DNA of 62,407 bases, taken from CAZUQA01 sp964622375. GTDB lineage: Bacteria; Bacillota_I; Bacilli_A; Erysipelotrichales; Erysipelotrichaceae. The notes under the pieces were generated by a model. The model was given only the letters and a program-made list of their open reading frames with translations, made no database searches and had not been told where the DNA came from. A program made the position numbers and the translations under genes. The DNA lies in NCBI GenBank assembly GCA_964622375.1, contig CAZUQA010000087.1, forward strand, positions 1 to 62,407. The letters are read 5' to 3'. Below are positions 51,771 to 59,955 of the stretch, one piece after another (position 1 is the stretch's first letter; the number at the start of each line of letters is the position of its first letter).

Positions 51771-53060
51771 ATGGAAAAAGCAAGAATAGGATTTGCCAAG
51801 GCCTGTATCACACCACCGCTTGGAACACAATTAGCTGGACATTTTGCTTTGGATAGAAGAGCGCAGGGGGTACATGACGATTTATTTACTCGGGTTGTGG
51901 TATTGGAGTTTAACCAGGAAAACTATTGTATTATTCAAAACGATTTAATAGGCTTGGATTATGATTTTGTTGAGAGTTACCGTCCGCAACTTGTTGAACT
52001 GGGTTTTAAAGAAGAGCATATTTTTATTGGTTGTACGCACACCCATTCCGGCCCCAGCGGTTTAACTAAAAGAGATCAAAATGCCCCGGAACATATCAAA
52101 GCCGCTCGCGGAGCTTATAATGAGGATTTGGTACAACAATATCAACAAACGATAAAAGCGACAGTAGCTGAAGCTCTCACTAATAAGGACTATTGTAGTA
52201 TGCGTTACGGGACTACGGAAGTACGCGATGTTTGTAGTAATCGCAATTTTAAGGAAAAACCCGGGGACCCATTGATGTTAGCTTTGGAGTTTATCAGAGA
52301 AGATGGTCAGAGAATTTTAATCTATGATTTTTCTTGTCATCCTACAGTGGTCAATCACGGTAATTATCAAATAACAGCCGACTTTCCCCATGGCGTCGCA
52401 AAATTGACAGAGGATACCGACCGTAGTTTAGTGCTGTTTTTTAATGGGAGTTCCGGCGATGTCAGTACGCGTTTCACCAGAAGAGAAGCATCATTTGCGG
52501 AAATCGATCGTATCGGGGCTGTCCTTTTAGAACATATTGAAACCGCGCTAGCTGGTAGCGTTAGTGAAGATATCACGGAAGTAGCGGTGTGGTCTGCCAG
52601 TTTCCCCTTGGCTTATCGTGAAGTGGAAAGCGTGGAGGCCGCCCAAGCTAAATATGATCGTTATGAGAAAGAGTTAAATGAAGCCCTAGCTCGCGGAGAG
52701 AAGAATAAAAGAACTTACGAATCCTTCGTGGAAGGCGCGCGCTTCAATCTCTTTAGGTCACAATCTTTTACCGGTGGCGATCATACTGACATTAAATTTA
52801 AACTGTTGAAACTCAATGATTTGACTTTTGTTTTTGTTCCTTCAGAATTATTTTCCGACTTGTCTAATCCTTTAAAAGAGAAATACGCCGGTAAACTTTT
52901 CTTTGTCACCCACTTTGGCGGTTCCAATGGCTATATAGCGGATAAAGCTTCCTACGATGCCGATACCTATGAAACCCAAACCAGTAATTTTGCCCGGGGA
53001 CAGGGGGAAGAATTTATCGCTGCTGTAGAAAAAGCTTTACTGGAATTTTGGGGGAAATAA
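51771..53060 (+). CDS. Cytosolic neutral/alkaline ceramidase-family hydrolase (copy 2)
   Basis: A 429-residue paralogue of the 44844 gene with the same architecture: no signal peptide and no C-terminal Ig-like domain. Zinc ligands H90 and H92 in CTHTHSGPS, His in SCHPTVVN, Glu in VPSELFSD and Tyr in the KASYDADTY region; catalytic-Ser motif SSGDVSTR. The retained ligands suggest an active metal-dependent amide hydrolase. The paralogues differ considerably in sequence, so they may act on different N-acyl groups. SD GAGAGAG. The MFS gene follows 100 bp later. Confidence 0.75.
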   Translation: MEKARIGFAKACITPPLGTQLAGHFALDRRAQGVHDDLFTRVVVLEFNQENYCIIQNDLIGLDYDFVESYRPQLVELGFKEEHIFIGCTHTHSGPSGLTKRDQNAPEHIKAARGAYNEDLVQQYQQTIKATVAEALTNKDYCSMRYGTTEVRDVCSNRNFKEKPGDPLMLALEFIREDGQRILIYDFSCHPTVVNHGNYQITADFPHGVAKLTEDTDRSLVLFFNGSSGDVSTRFTRREASFAEIDRIGAVLLEHIETALAGSVSEDITEVAVWSASFPLAYREVESVEAAQAKYDRYEKELNEALARGEKNKRTYESFVEGARFNLFRSQSFTGGDHTDIKFKLLKLNDLTFVFVPSELFSDLSNPLKEKYAGKLFFVTHFGGSNGYIADKASYDADTYETQTSNFARGQGEEFIAAVEKALLEFWGK

Positions 53061-53160
53061 TTAGTAAAACTTAACAGTAGTAATAGTCTTAATTATCATA
53101 CAGTGCCAAAAGAAAGCGCTTTAAAACACCAAAAGATGATGACGATATAAAGGGGGTAAG

Positions 53161-54366
53161 ATGATGAGAAAAGCATCACTGACGCGAGCATTTATACTAA
53201 TTGCTTTGTATTCAGTTGCAGTTAATTTTGCCCACCCTGTAACCCCGGCACTAATTCAAAACCTAGGTCTGCCTGACTACATGTTTGGTGTGGCTTTTGC
53301 CTCAATGGCGATCACTAATTTCCTTTTCTCCCCTTTTTGGGGGAAGTTCTCGGAACAATATGGAAGTACCAGAACTATGAGCATCGGCTTGTTAGGCTAT
53401 GCTGTTGGACAATTCGTTTTTATGGTCTCTAAGTCGGAATTATCTATTATTGTCGGACGCATGATTGCCGGACTATTTATGGGGGGCTGCGGGGTCAATA
53501 TTATCCTCTATGTTTCAAAACATAGTTCACTAAAGAAGAGAGCCTACAACTTAACTATCGCTACTACTCTCAATGTGGCTTTCGGACCTTTCGGTTATCT
53601 CTTGGGCGGCTATATCGGGGATTATTCTATCCGTTTGACTTTTATTACCCAGATTATCTCCGTGATCCTGATCGCTTTAGCCTATTTATTGTTTCTAACA
53701 GATGACGATGTTGATAAAAAAGACACAACGATTTATCGTTTAATTATGGAGTCGAATCCCTTGAATGTGTTTAAACTCTCAGCCCAGCTGATCAGCAATT
53801 ATTTGTTGGTGTTCTTTATTGTTGTCGCTTTGGGAAGCTTTGCGGCAACCGGTTATGAACAATGTTTCAACTACTTCATTATGGATCAGTTTGGTTTTCC
53901 GCCTTCCTACAACGGCTTGTTAAGAACAGCAGTCGGCTTTACGGCTCTAATAGTAAACTCGACCATTTGTCTTTGGATTCTTCGCAAAACCGATTTGAGT
54001 AAATCACTGATGTTTTTATTGCTGGTCAGTTCGTTGGCGATGGGCGTTATTGTCAGTTTAAATCAGGTTCTGCCGTTTATCATTGCCAATATCCTGTTTT
54101 TTGGGATTAATGCTATTAGAGAACCCCTGCTTCAAGCCATACTGACGGAAAAGGGCGATACCAACAACGGCATACTAATCGGCATCTACAATTCAATGAA
54201 GTCGCTGGGCATGGTCAGCGGATCTTTATTTGCCGGTTTTATTTATGTTGTCGGTCCGCGCCTCTCTTTTGTTTCCGCCTTTGTTGTTTTTGGCTTAGCC
54301 GGTGCTCTGGCTTATATCAATTACAAACAAGGACAAGGCTCTGCTTTGCCAACTGAGAGACTATGA
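53161..54366 (+). CDS. Major facilitator superfamily transporter
   Basis: A 401-residue inner-membrane transporter with about 12 predicted helices. The loop 2-3 motif reads GKFSEQYGSTRTM, equivalent to the MFS motif A (GxLaDrxGrkr), and a second copy is degenerate after helix 8. Substrate unknown; related proteins export drugs or sugars. AAGGGGGT precedes two consecutive ATGs (53161 and 53164). It may export or import an intermediate of the neighbouring pathway. Confidence 0.85.
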   Translation: MMRKASLTRAFILIALYSVAVNFAHPVTPALIQNLGLPDYMFGVAFASMAITNFLFSPFWGKFSEQYGSTRTMSIGLLGYAVGQFVFMVSKSELSIIVGRMIAGLFMGGCGVNIILYVSKHSSLKKRAYNLTIATTLNVAFGPFGYLLGGYIGDYSIRLTFITQIISVILIALAYLLFLTDDDVDKKDTTIYRLIMESNPLNVFKLSAQLISNYLLVFFIVVALGSFAATGYEQCFNYFIMDQFGFPPSYNGLLRTAVGFTALIVNSTICLWILRKTDLSKSLMFLLLVSSLAMGVIVSLNQVLPFIIANILFFGINAIREPLLQAILTEKGDTNNGILIGIYNSMKSLGMVSGSLFAGFIYVVGPRLSFVSAFVVFGLAGALAYINYKQGQGSALPTERL

Positions 54367-54524
54367 TGAGTCGCTGGGGAAAGCTGGGAGTATTCCTATC
54401 TAATTTTGTCGGTTACTTGTCATTTAAATGAATCACAACAGCCTAAGGCTTGAGTAATCTGTTATAATGTAAAGCAAGAAACAGACGGTAATTGCTAAGA
54501 TAATAATGAAAGGAACAAGAAAAG

Positions 54525-55277
54525 ATGATATTTAGCTACAAAGAAACAAGCACATTAGATCTGGCTTTTGACAGCAGTAAGCAAGAATTGCTAATTAATG
54601 AGGATATAGTTGTTGAAGATACCTTGGTTCGTCGATTAAAGGATATGAAATCCTTATTTAAGGACCCCTGTGGTTTCCCGGACGATTTACCGCTTTATTA
54701 CATGTACAACGGCATCTATCGTCCACAAGACAAAGATCTGTTTGCCAGAGCCGGTATTAAATATGAATACACTCTATTGTTACCTCTATGTCTCAATGGC
54801 GAATTTGTCAAAGCTCATGGGCATGTCCATGGAATCTCACCAATAACTAAAACTAACTACTTGGAATTATATGAAGTTTTAGGTGGCAGCGGTTATTTTC
54901 AATTGTTCAAAATTGAAGATGATGTTTGTGAAGTGATACTGGTCAAAGTAGAAACCGGAGATTTTGTGGTGATACCTCCGGGCTATTATCATTTGTCGAT
55001 CAATACCGGCGATTTGCCTTTCAACTTTGGGGACCTGATTGTTCTTGATCCCTGTAGTGACTATGGTTTATTAAAAGAATATGATGGGGCTCCGCTTTTC
55101 TGTATGCAAGATGAAAGGGGAGCTATCTATTTCGAAACTAATAAGAATTATCGTGACAAGACGCTAAAAATTCAAACTGTCACTGCCGACACTGTACCTT
55201 GGAATATTCCTTTAACAAAGGAACCGCTCTACAGCCATTTCGTAGCCGATCCCGATTATTTTACCATGCTTAAATAA
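54525..55277 (+). CDS. Cupin-type phosphoglucose isomerase-like protein
   Basis: A 250-residue cupin of the archaeal-type glucose-6-phosphate isomerase family, which interconverts fructose-6-phosphate and glucose-6-phosphate with a bound metal. Motif 1: KAHGHVHG (96-103, H100 and H102) with E114 in ELYEVLGGSG; motif 2: VIPPGYYHLSINTG. About five extra residues sit between the H-x-H and the Glu compared with Pyrococcus cPGI. SD AAGGA before ATG 54525. It may serve amino-sugar or hexose-phosphate catabolism from the nearby PTS. Confidence 0.8.
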   Translation: MIFSYKETSTLDLAFDSSKQELLINEDIVVEDTLVRRLKDMKSLFKDPCGFPDDLPLYYMYNGIYRPQDKDLFARAGIKYEYTLLLPLCLNGEFVKAHGHVHGISPITKTNYLELYEVLGGSGYFQLFKIEDDVCEVILVKVETGDFVVIPPGYYHLSINTGDLPFNFGDLIVLDPCSDYGLLKEYDGAPLFCMQDERGAIYFETNKNYRDKTLKIQTVTADTVPWNIPLTKEPLYSHFVADPDYFTMLK

Positions 55278-55312
55278 GTAGAAAGACCGCTTATTGAAAA
55301 TAAACAGCCTAA

Positions 55313-55353
55313 AGTAGCACGCTTGCTCAATGTATAGCAGCGTGCTATTATTT
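55313..55353 (+). terminator. Terminator after the cupin isomerase gene
   Basis: TAGCACGC/GCGTGCTA stem (55315-55322 with 55340-55347), 17-nt loop, TTATTT tail. Confidence 0.75.
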
Positions 55354-55382
55354 GTCTGCAATTAAAGAAGCCCTAATAAACA

Positions 55383-56864
55383 ATGAAGAGAAAAGACAAT
55401 TGTCAATCAAATAATACAAATTGCTATGATGTAGCTATTATCGGTTGTGGGATTATTGGTGCGGCTTGTGGCTATCAATTGGCCAAATACCAAATATCGG
55501 CAATTATCATGGAAAAAGAAAACGATGTAGCCACCGGAGCAACCAAAGCCAACAGTGCCATCATTCACGCCGGCTTTGATCCGCTACCCGGAAGTTTGAT
55601 GGCAAAATACAATGTCGCCGGTTCACAAATGGCGCAAGAAATATTTGATAAACTGAGTATTCCTTATCGGCGTTGTGGTTCTTTAGTTTTAGCTTTCAGT
55701 GCCGCTGAGTTACCGGTACTAGAAAGACTATATAAACAAGGTTTAGAAAATGGTGTTAAGGGCTTGCGTATACTGTCGCAAGCTGAATTACAAGAACTGG
55801 AACCTAATATCAATAAAGAAGCTATAGCAGCTTTACTGGCAGAAACAGCTATGATAGTAAGTCCTTGGGAATATGGCTTAGCTTTGGCAGAAACGGCAGT
55901 ACGCAATGGCTTGGAATTAGCTTTAAACACCGAAGTGCAGGAAATAGTCGATAGAGCTATTTTCTGGGAAATAAAGACAAACCAAGAAACCTATCACAGC
56001 AAATATATCATCAATGCTGCCGGGGTTCACTCGGATAAGATCCACAACATGGTAGCTCCTGCAACCTTTAAGATTAAACCGATACGGGGAGAGTATTACC
56101 TGCTAGACAAAAGTGAAGGTAAACAAGTCAATCATGTGATATTCCAATGTCCTAATGAAGACGGAAAAGGCGTGCTGGTTGCGCCCACCGTGCATGGTAA
56201 TCTGATTGTCGGTCCTAACCACATTGCCGTCACCAATAAAGAAGCCAATCAAACCAGCACCAGCGGATTACAGGCCGTAGCTGCTAAGGCGCAAAAAACT
56301 TTACCTTTACTAAACCTCAGTGCCAATATTCGTAATTTTGCCGGTATCCGCGCAACCTCGGATCATGACGACTTTATCGTAGAAATGGCCGCAGAGCGCT
56401 TTATTGACTTAGCCGGGATTGCCTCACCCGGATTATCTTCAGCACCGGCAATAGCAAATAAAGCCGTAGAATTACTAAGCAGCAGTGGTTTAGTACTAAA
56501 GCCCAAAGCAACTTTCATTGATAAAAGAGTGAGGCAGCATTTTAGTGATTTATCACTAAAAGAGAAAGAGGAACTGATACAACAAGAGGCAGCATACGGC
56601 AGAATAGTCTGTCGTTGTGAAACCGTCAGTGAAGGGGAAATAAATGCTGCTTTTAACCAACCCATACCACCAGTCAGTGTGGATGGTGTAAAAAGACGCT
56701 GTAGCCCGGGAATGGGCCGTTGTCAAGGCGGTTTTTGCAGTCCGCGCATTGTTGACTTATTAGCCCGCCATTTAAAAGTTTCACCACTAGAAATCCTTCA
56801 GGAACATAAAGGTAGTGCGGTCTTATTGGCAGAAACTAAAAAGGTAAGAGCGGATGAACTATGA
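55383..56864 (+). CDS. GlpA-like FAD-dependent glycerol-3-phosphate dehydrogenase with BFD-type iron-sulfur domain
   Basis: Predicted large subunit of an anaerobic-type glycerol-3-phosphate dehydrogenase, 493 aa. FAD-binding motif VAIIGCGIIGAACGYQLA (about 18-35), DAO-family substrate domain to about residue 365, and a C-terminal [2Fe-2S] BFD-like domain with four Cys (CRCETVSEGEI and CSPGMGRCQGGFC). Related enzymes oxidise G3P to DHAP. SD is weak. It overlaps the next gene by 11 nt and starts a three-gene operon. No glpK or glpF is present. Confidence 0.82.
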   Translation: MKRKDNCQSNNTNCYDVAIIGCGIIGAACGYQLAKYQISAIIMEKENDVATGATKANSAIIHAGFDPLPGSLMAKYNVAGSQMAQEIFDKLSIPYRRCGSLVLAFSAAELPVLERLYKQGLENGVKGLRILSQAELQELEPNINKEAIAALLAETAMIVSPWEYGLALAETAVRNGLELALNTEVQEIVDRAIFWEIKTNQETYHSKYIINAAGVHSDKIHNMVAPATFKIKPIRGEYYLLDKSEGKQVNHVIFQCPNEDGKGVLVAPTVHGNLIVGPNHIAVTNKEANQTSTSGLQAVAAKAQKTLPLLNLSANIRNFAGIRATSDHDDFIVEMAAERFIDLAGIASPGLSSAPAIANKAVELLSSSGLVLKPKATFIDKRVRQHFSDLSLKEKEELIQQEAAYGRIVCRCETVSEGEINAAFNQPIPPVSVDGVKRRCSPGMGRCQGGFCSPRIVDLLARHLKVSPLEILQEHKGSAVLLAETKKVRADEL

Positions 56865-58116
56865 TTTAGTGATCATCGGTGGCGGGGCTGCCGGTTTAGC
56901 AGCAGCTTTGGCAGCTTGGCAGAGCGGCGTTAAAAAGATACTAATTGCCGATAGAGAGGAAGAGTTGGGAGGAATTCTCAATCAGTGCATCCACAACGGT
57001 TTTGGCTTGCAGTACTTCAAAGAAGAGTTGACCGGACCGGAATATGCTGAGCGTTTTATTGATTTGCTACAAGAAACGGCTATTGAAATTAGCTTGAACA
57101 CCATGGTTATTCAAATCACCGAGAATAAAGAAGTGATAATGCTAAGTAAAGAAAAAGGCTTACAAGTGATTCAAACTAAAGCTATTATTTTAGCTATGGG
57201 TTGTCGTGAGCGAGCTCGGGGGGCCTTGAAAATACCGGGTAGCCGACCGGCCGGGGTACTTACTGCCGGGACAGCGCAACATTATATAAATATTGGTGGT
57301 TATCTACCGGGGAAAAAAGCCGTGATATTAGGCAGTGGAGACATCGGCTTGATTATGGCCCGACGTTTGGTGTTAGAAGGAGTTGAAGTCGTAGCTTGTA
57401 TTGAGATTATGCCCTACCCGGGTGGTCTTAATCGCAATGTTGTGCAATGTCTACATGATTATGATATTCCTTTATATCTTTCGCATACCATCACGGATAT
57501 CAAAGGCAAAGATCGCGTACAAGAGGTTAGCGTCTGCAAAGTCGATGAACAAACAAGATTGCCAATAGTTGGCACCGAGTTCAATATCACTTGTGACACC
57601 GTGTTATTGTCGGTAGGTTTGATACCGGAAAATGAGCTTAGTAAACAAGCCAACATAGTGCTTGACCCGCTTACCGGAGGACCGCTAGTTTACGATAACA
57701 ATGAAACCTCATTAAGTGGGGTATTTGCCTGTGGTAATGTCCTACAGATTCATGACTTAGTTGACTTTGTCACCATGGAAAGTAAAGAAGCCGGTTATGC
57801 GGCTGCCGCTTATCTACAAGGACGACAAAACACTACACAAAAACAACTCGAAGTTAATCCGGGTGTTGGGATCAGATATGTTGTACCGCAACTGTTGCGC
57901 CTTGATAGTGAGAAAAAAACAATCAAAATAAACTTCCGAGTTAAAGAAGCTTGGCAGAATAGCGTAATAAAAGTATTATCACAAGGTCAACTGCTGGCGA
58001 GTTATCAAAGAGAATTCATGTTACCGGCAGAAATGGAAGAAATTATCATTCCTTGTCAGTTGTTACAGAAAGCAGAAGCAAAAATCGAAATTGCAGTTGA
58101 GGAAAAGCCATCATGA
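56854..58116 (+). CDS. NAD(P)/FAD-dependent oxidoreductase, second subunit of the GlpABC-like complex
   Basis: A 420-residue pyridine nucleotide-disulfide-type oxidoreductase. N-terminal FAD motif VIIGGGAAGLAAALAA (about 5-20), second dinucleotide motif VILGSGDIGLIMARRL (about 152-167) and a TLLSV-type ATG region near 245. It may pass electrons between the GlpA-like subunit and a carrier. It overlaps the upstream gene by 11 nt and the next gene by 4 nt, so the three proteins are made together. Confidence 0.82.
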   Translation: MNYDLVIIGGGAAGLAAALAAWQSGVKKILIADREEELGGILNQCIHNGFGLQYFKEELTGPEYAERFIDLLQETAIEISLNTMVIQITENKEVIMLSKEKGLQVIQTKAIILAMGCRERARGALKIPGSRPAGVLTAGTAQHYINIGGYLPGKKAVILGSGDIGLIMARRLVLEGVEVVACIEIMPYPGGLNRNVVQCLHDYDIPLYLSHTITDIKGKDRVQEVSVCKVDEQTRLPIVGTEFNITCDTVLLSVGLIPENELSKQANIVLDPLTGGPLVYDNNETSLSGVFACGNVLQIHDLVDFVTMESKEAGYAAAAYLQGRQNTTQKQLEVNPGVGIRYVVPQLLRLDSEKKTIKINFRVKEAWQNSVIKVLSQGQLLASYQREFMLPAEMEEIIIPCQLLQKAEAKIEIAVEEKPS

Positions 58117-58472
58117 GAGAGTTAATCTGTATTGTTTGTCCCAAAGGTTGTCGAATCTTAGTCGATGTGTCTAAAGCGGAGGTAATAAGGGGTTACAAAT
58201 GCGCAAAAGGGATAGCCTATGCCACAGAAGAGCTACAGCATCCAAAGCGCGTAATTACTTCTACTGTAGTACTAGAAAACGGTAAGCAACGACGTTGTCC
58301 GGTTAAAACTGATGGCGCCTTACCCAAAGAAAAAATCTTTGAAGCAGTAAAGTTGCTGAAGAGCGTTGTGGTACAAGCACCAGTGAAGCTTGGCCAAGTC
58401 ATTGTTGAAAATGTCGCAGGCACCAATTGTAATTGGGTAGCGACAAAGAGTTGTGAAAAAACAACACTTTAG
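58113..58472 (+). CDS. DUF1667 protein (small subunit of the GlpABC-like complex)
   Basis: A 119-residue protein of the DUF1667 family, which is regularly encoded beside GlpA-type and FAD oxidoreductase subunits. Four Cys near the ends of the N-terminal region (CIVCPKGCRI and GYKCAKG) likely bind an iron-sulfur cluster or metal. The start overlaps the upstream stop (ATGA). The last residues, after CNWVATKSC, are less conserved. Position right before rpmH is unusual, as dnaA is normally on the other side of rpmH. Confidence 0.8.
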   Translation: MRELICIVCPKGCRILVDVSKAEVIRGYKCAKGIAYATEELQHPKRVITSTVVLENGKQRRCPVKTDGALPKEKIFEAVKLLKSVVVQAPVKLGQVIVENVAGTNCNWVATKSCEKTTL

Positions 58473-58519
58473 TGATAACCGGAACAAATAAATTGCTAGA
58501 TTTTTGGTATTTTTTATCG

Positions 58520-58525
58520 TACAAT
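58520..58525 (+). promoter_or_regulatory. Candidate -10 of rpmH
   Basis: TACAAT (58520-58525), about 33 nt before the rpmH ATG; a good -35 at the proper spacing was not found. Confidence 0.3.
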
Positions 58526-58557
58526 ATGATGGCAATCGTTTATTGGAGGGGTGAGAG

Positions 58558-58692
58558 ATGAAAAGAACCTATCAGCCGAGTAAGAGAAAACACCAGAAAA
58601 CTCATGGTTTTAGGGCCCGGATGGCTACGGCAAACGGTCGGCGCGTTATTGCAAGAAGACGAGCCAAAGGAAGAAAACAATTAACTGCTTAA
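58558..58692 (+). CDS. rpmH: Ribosomal protein L34
   Basis: The 44-residue large-subunit protein L34. The N-terminus MKRTYQPSKRK and the ARRRAKGRKQL near the C-terminus are diagnostic, and it is basic throughout. Strong SD GGAGGGG 7-13 nt before ATG 58558. It is followed by rnpA on the same strand as in nearly all bacteria. dnaA, which usually lies upstream on the opposite side of oriC, is not seen. Confidence 0.98.
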   Translation: MKRTYQPSKRKHQKTHGFRARMATANGRRVIARRRAKGRKQLTA

Positions 58693-58716
58693 AAGCCATA
58701 GGAAGTGGCTTTTTTT
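58691..58716 (+). terminator. Terminator or attenuator between rpmH and rnpA
   Basis: AAAAGCCA/TGGCTTTT stem (58691-58698 with 58706-58713), loop TAGGAAG, T-run to 58716. It ends 4 nt before the rnpA ATG and probably sets the low rnpA-to-rpmH ratio. Confidence 0.7.
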
Positions 58717-58720
58717 CTCT

Positions 58721-59071
58721 ATGAAGAAAAAAAATACAATTAAAAAAAAAGACGAGATTACCCAAATAATTAAAGCCAAAAACTATATCAACGCAGCGAC
58801 GCTAGCTTTTTATCATTATTTAAAAAAAGAAGAGGAGAGTCGGGTCGGAATAACTGTTACCAACAAACTTGGGAATGCTGTTGAAAGAAATCGCGCTAAA
58901 CGGCAGTTACGGGAAATGGTTAACATGATATTTGATTGGCAGGAAGACTTTGATACGGTAATTATTATCAGAGAAAACTTCAAAGATCACAGTTTTATTG
59001 AGAATAAAAAAGAGTTGGAATGCTGTTATAAAAAGGTTAAAATAGAATCTGAAGGACAAGGAAAATCGTAA
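58721..59071 (+). CDS. rnpA: Ribonuclease P protein component
   Basis: Protein subunit of RNase P, which trims tRNA 5' leaders together with the RNA subunit. It is 116 aa and basic. The signature VGITVTNKLGNAVERNRAKR (about 42-61, the RNR motif) is clear. No SD is present between the attenuator T-run and the ATG; the only purine-rich tract, AGGAAG, lies in the hairpin loop. The stop overlaps the yidC ATG by one base. Confidence 0.96.
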   Translation: MKKKNTIKKKDEITQIIKAKNYINAATLAFYHYLKKEEESRVGITVTNKLGNAVERNRAKRQLREMVNMIFDWQEDFDTVIIIRENFKDHSFIENKKELECCYKKVKIESEGQGKS

Positions 59072-59955
59072 TGAAAAGATTATTTAAAAACAAGAAAATT
59101 CGCTATCTGTTAATGGTTGTTATCCTGATAGTTTTAGTCGCCGGTTGCACTAAAATAACTGACGACAAAGGTGTGATATTAGAAGAGAAAATCATTTTTT
59201 TATCAACTACCTTCGGTGAAATGATGAAAAACGAAGGTTGGTTTAACGGTTTATTAGTATGGCCGGTGGCTTTTTTAATCAACTACCTAACTCCGCTACT
59301 TGGAGTAGGAGCAGCGATAGTCGCAGTTACCGTCGGTGTTAATGTTTTGACTTTCGGTCTGACCGTCCAATCGACTATTTCTTCGCAAAAGATGCAAATA
59401 GTACAGCCCGAACTAACTAAGATACAAGAGAAGTATAGAGACAAGAAAGATCAGCCTTCACAAATGAAAATGGCAAATGAGATGAATGCCTTATATGCCA
59501 AACATGGTATCAAGCCTTTTGGTGCCATCCTCAATTTGTTTATTCAAATTCCGATAATGATAGCGATGTATCAAGCCGTTCAAAGGGCGGAAGCCGTGGT
59601 CCATGCAAAATTCATGGGCGTAGAGTTAGTCAACTCTCCGGCCTGGGGTTTTAAAAACCAAACTTATATTTTGGTAATAATTTTCGTATTGATGATAGTT
59701 ACCCAATTCCTTTCTATGAAGTTACCGCAAATGCTGGCGAAAAAGCGTCAGGAAAAAATCAGAAAGGGACGTCCGGACGAAAAACCGCCAGCTAACCCGC
59801 AAGCAGCCATGACTTACGGTATGTTGGCGATGATTGGTTTCTTAGCAGTCAATTGGCCAACCGCCATGTCTTTATACTGGATGATTACCTCAATCGTCAA
59901 TATTGCCAAAACTTACTTCATCCAATGGAGATATATAGATCATGAAAAAGTATGA
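59071..59955 (+). CDS. yidC: Membrane protein insertase YidC (SpoIIIJ-type)
   Basis: YidC/Oxa1 insertase, acting alone or with SecYEG, 294 aa. Lipoprotein signal with lipobox LVAGC (acylated Cys 26), as in Gram-positive YidC1. Five membrane segments follow (about 60-85, 88-105, 150-165, 205-222 and 250-275), with the conserved IQIPIMIAMYQAV and NWPTAMSLYW. The start shares one base with the rnpA stop and the end overlaps jag by 14 nt. Confidence 0.96.
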   Translation: MKRLFKNKKIRYLLMVVILIVLVAGCTKITDDKGVILEEKIIFLSTTFGEMMKNEGWFNGLLVWPVAFLINYLTPLLGVGAAIVAVTVGVNVLTFGLTVQSTISSQKMQIVQPELTKIQEKYRDKKDQPSQMKMANEMNALYAKHGIKPFGAILNLFIQIPIMIAMYQAVQRAEAVVHAKFMGVELVNSPAWGFKNQTYILVIIFVLMIVTQFLSMKLPQMLAKKRQEKIRKGRPDEKPPANPQAAMTYGMLAMIGFLAVNWPTAMSLYWMITSIVNIAKTYFIQWRYIDHEKV

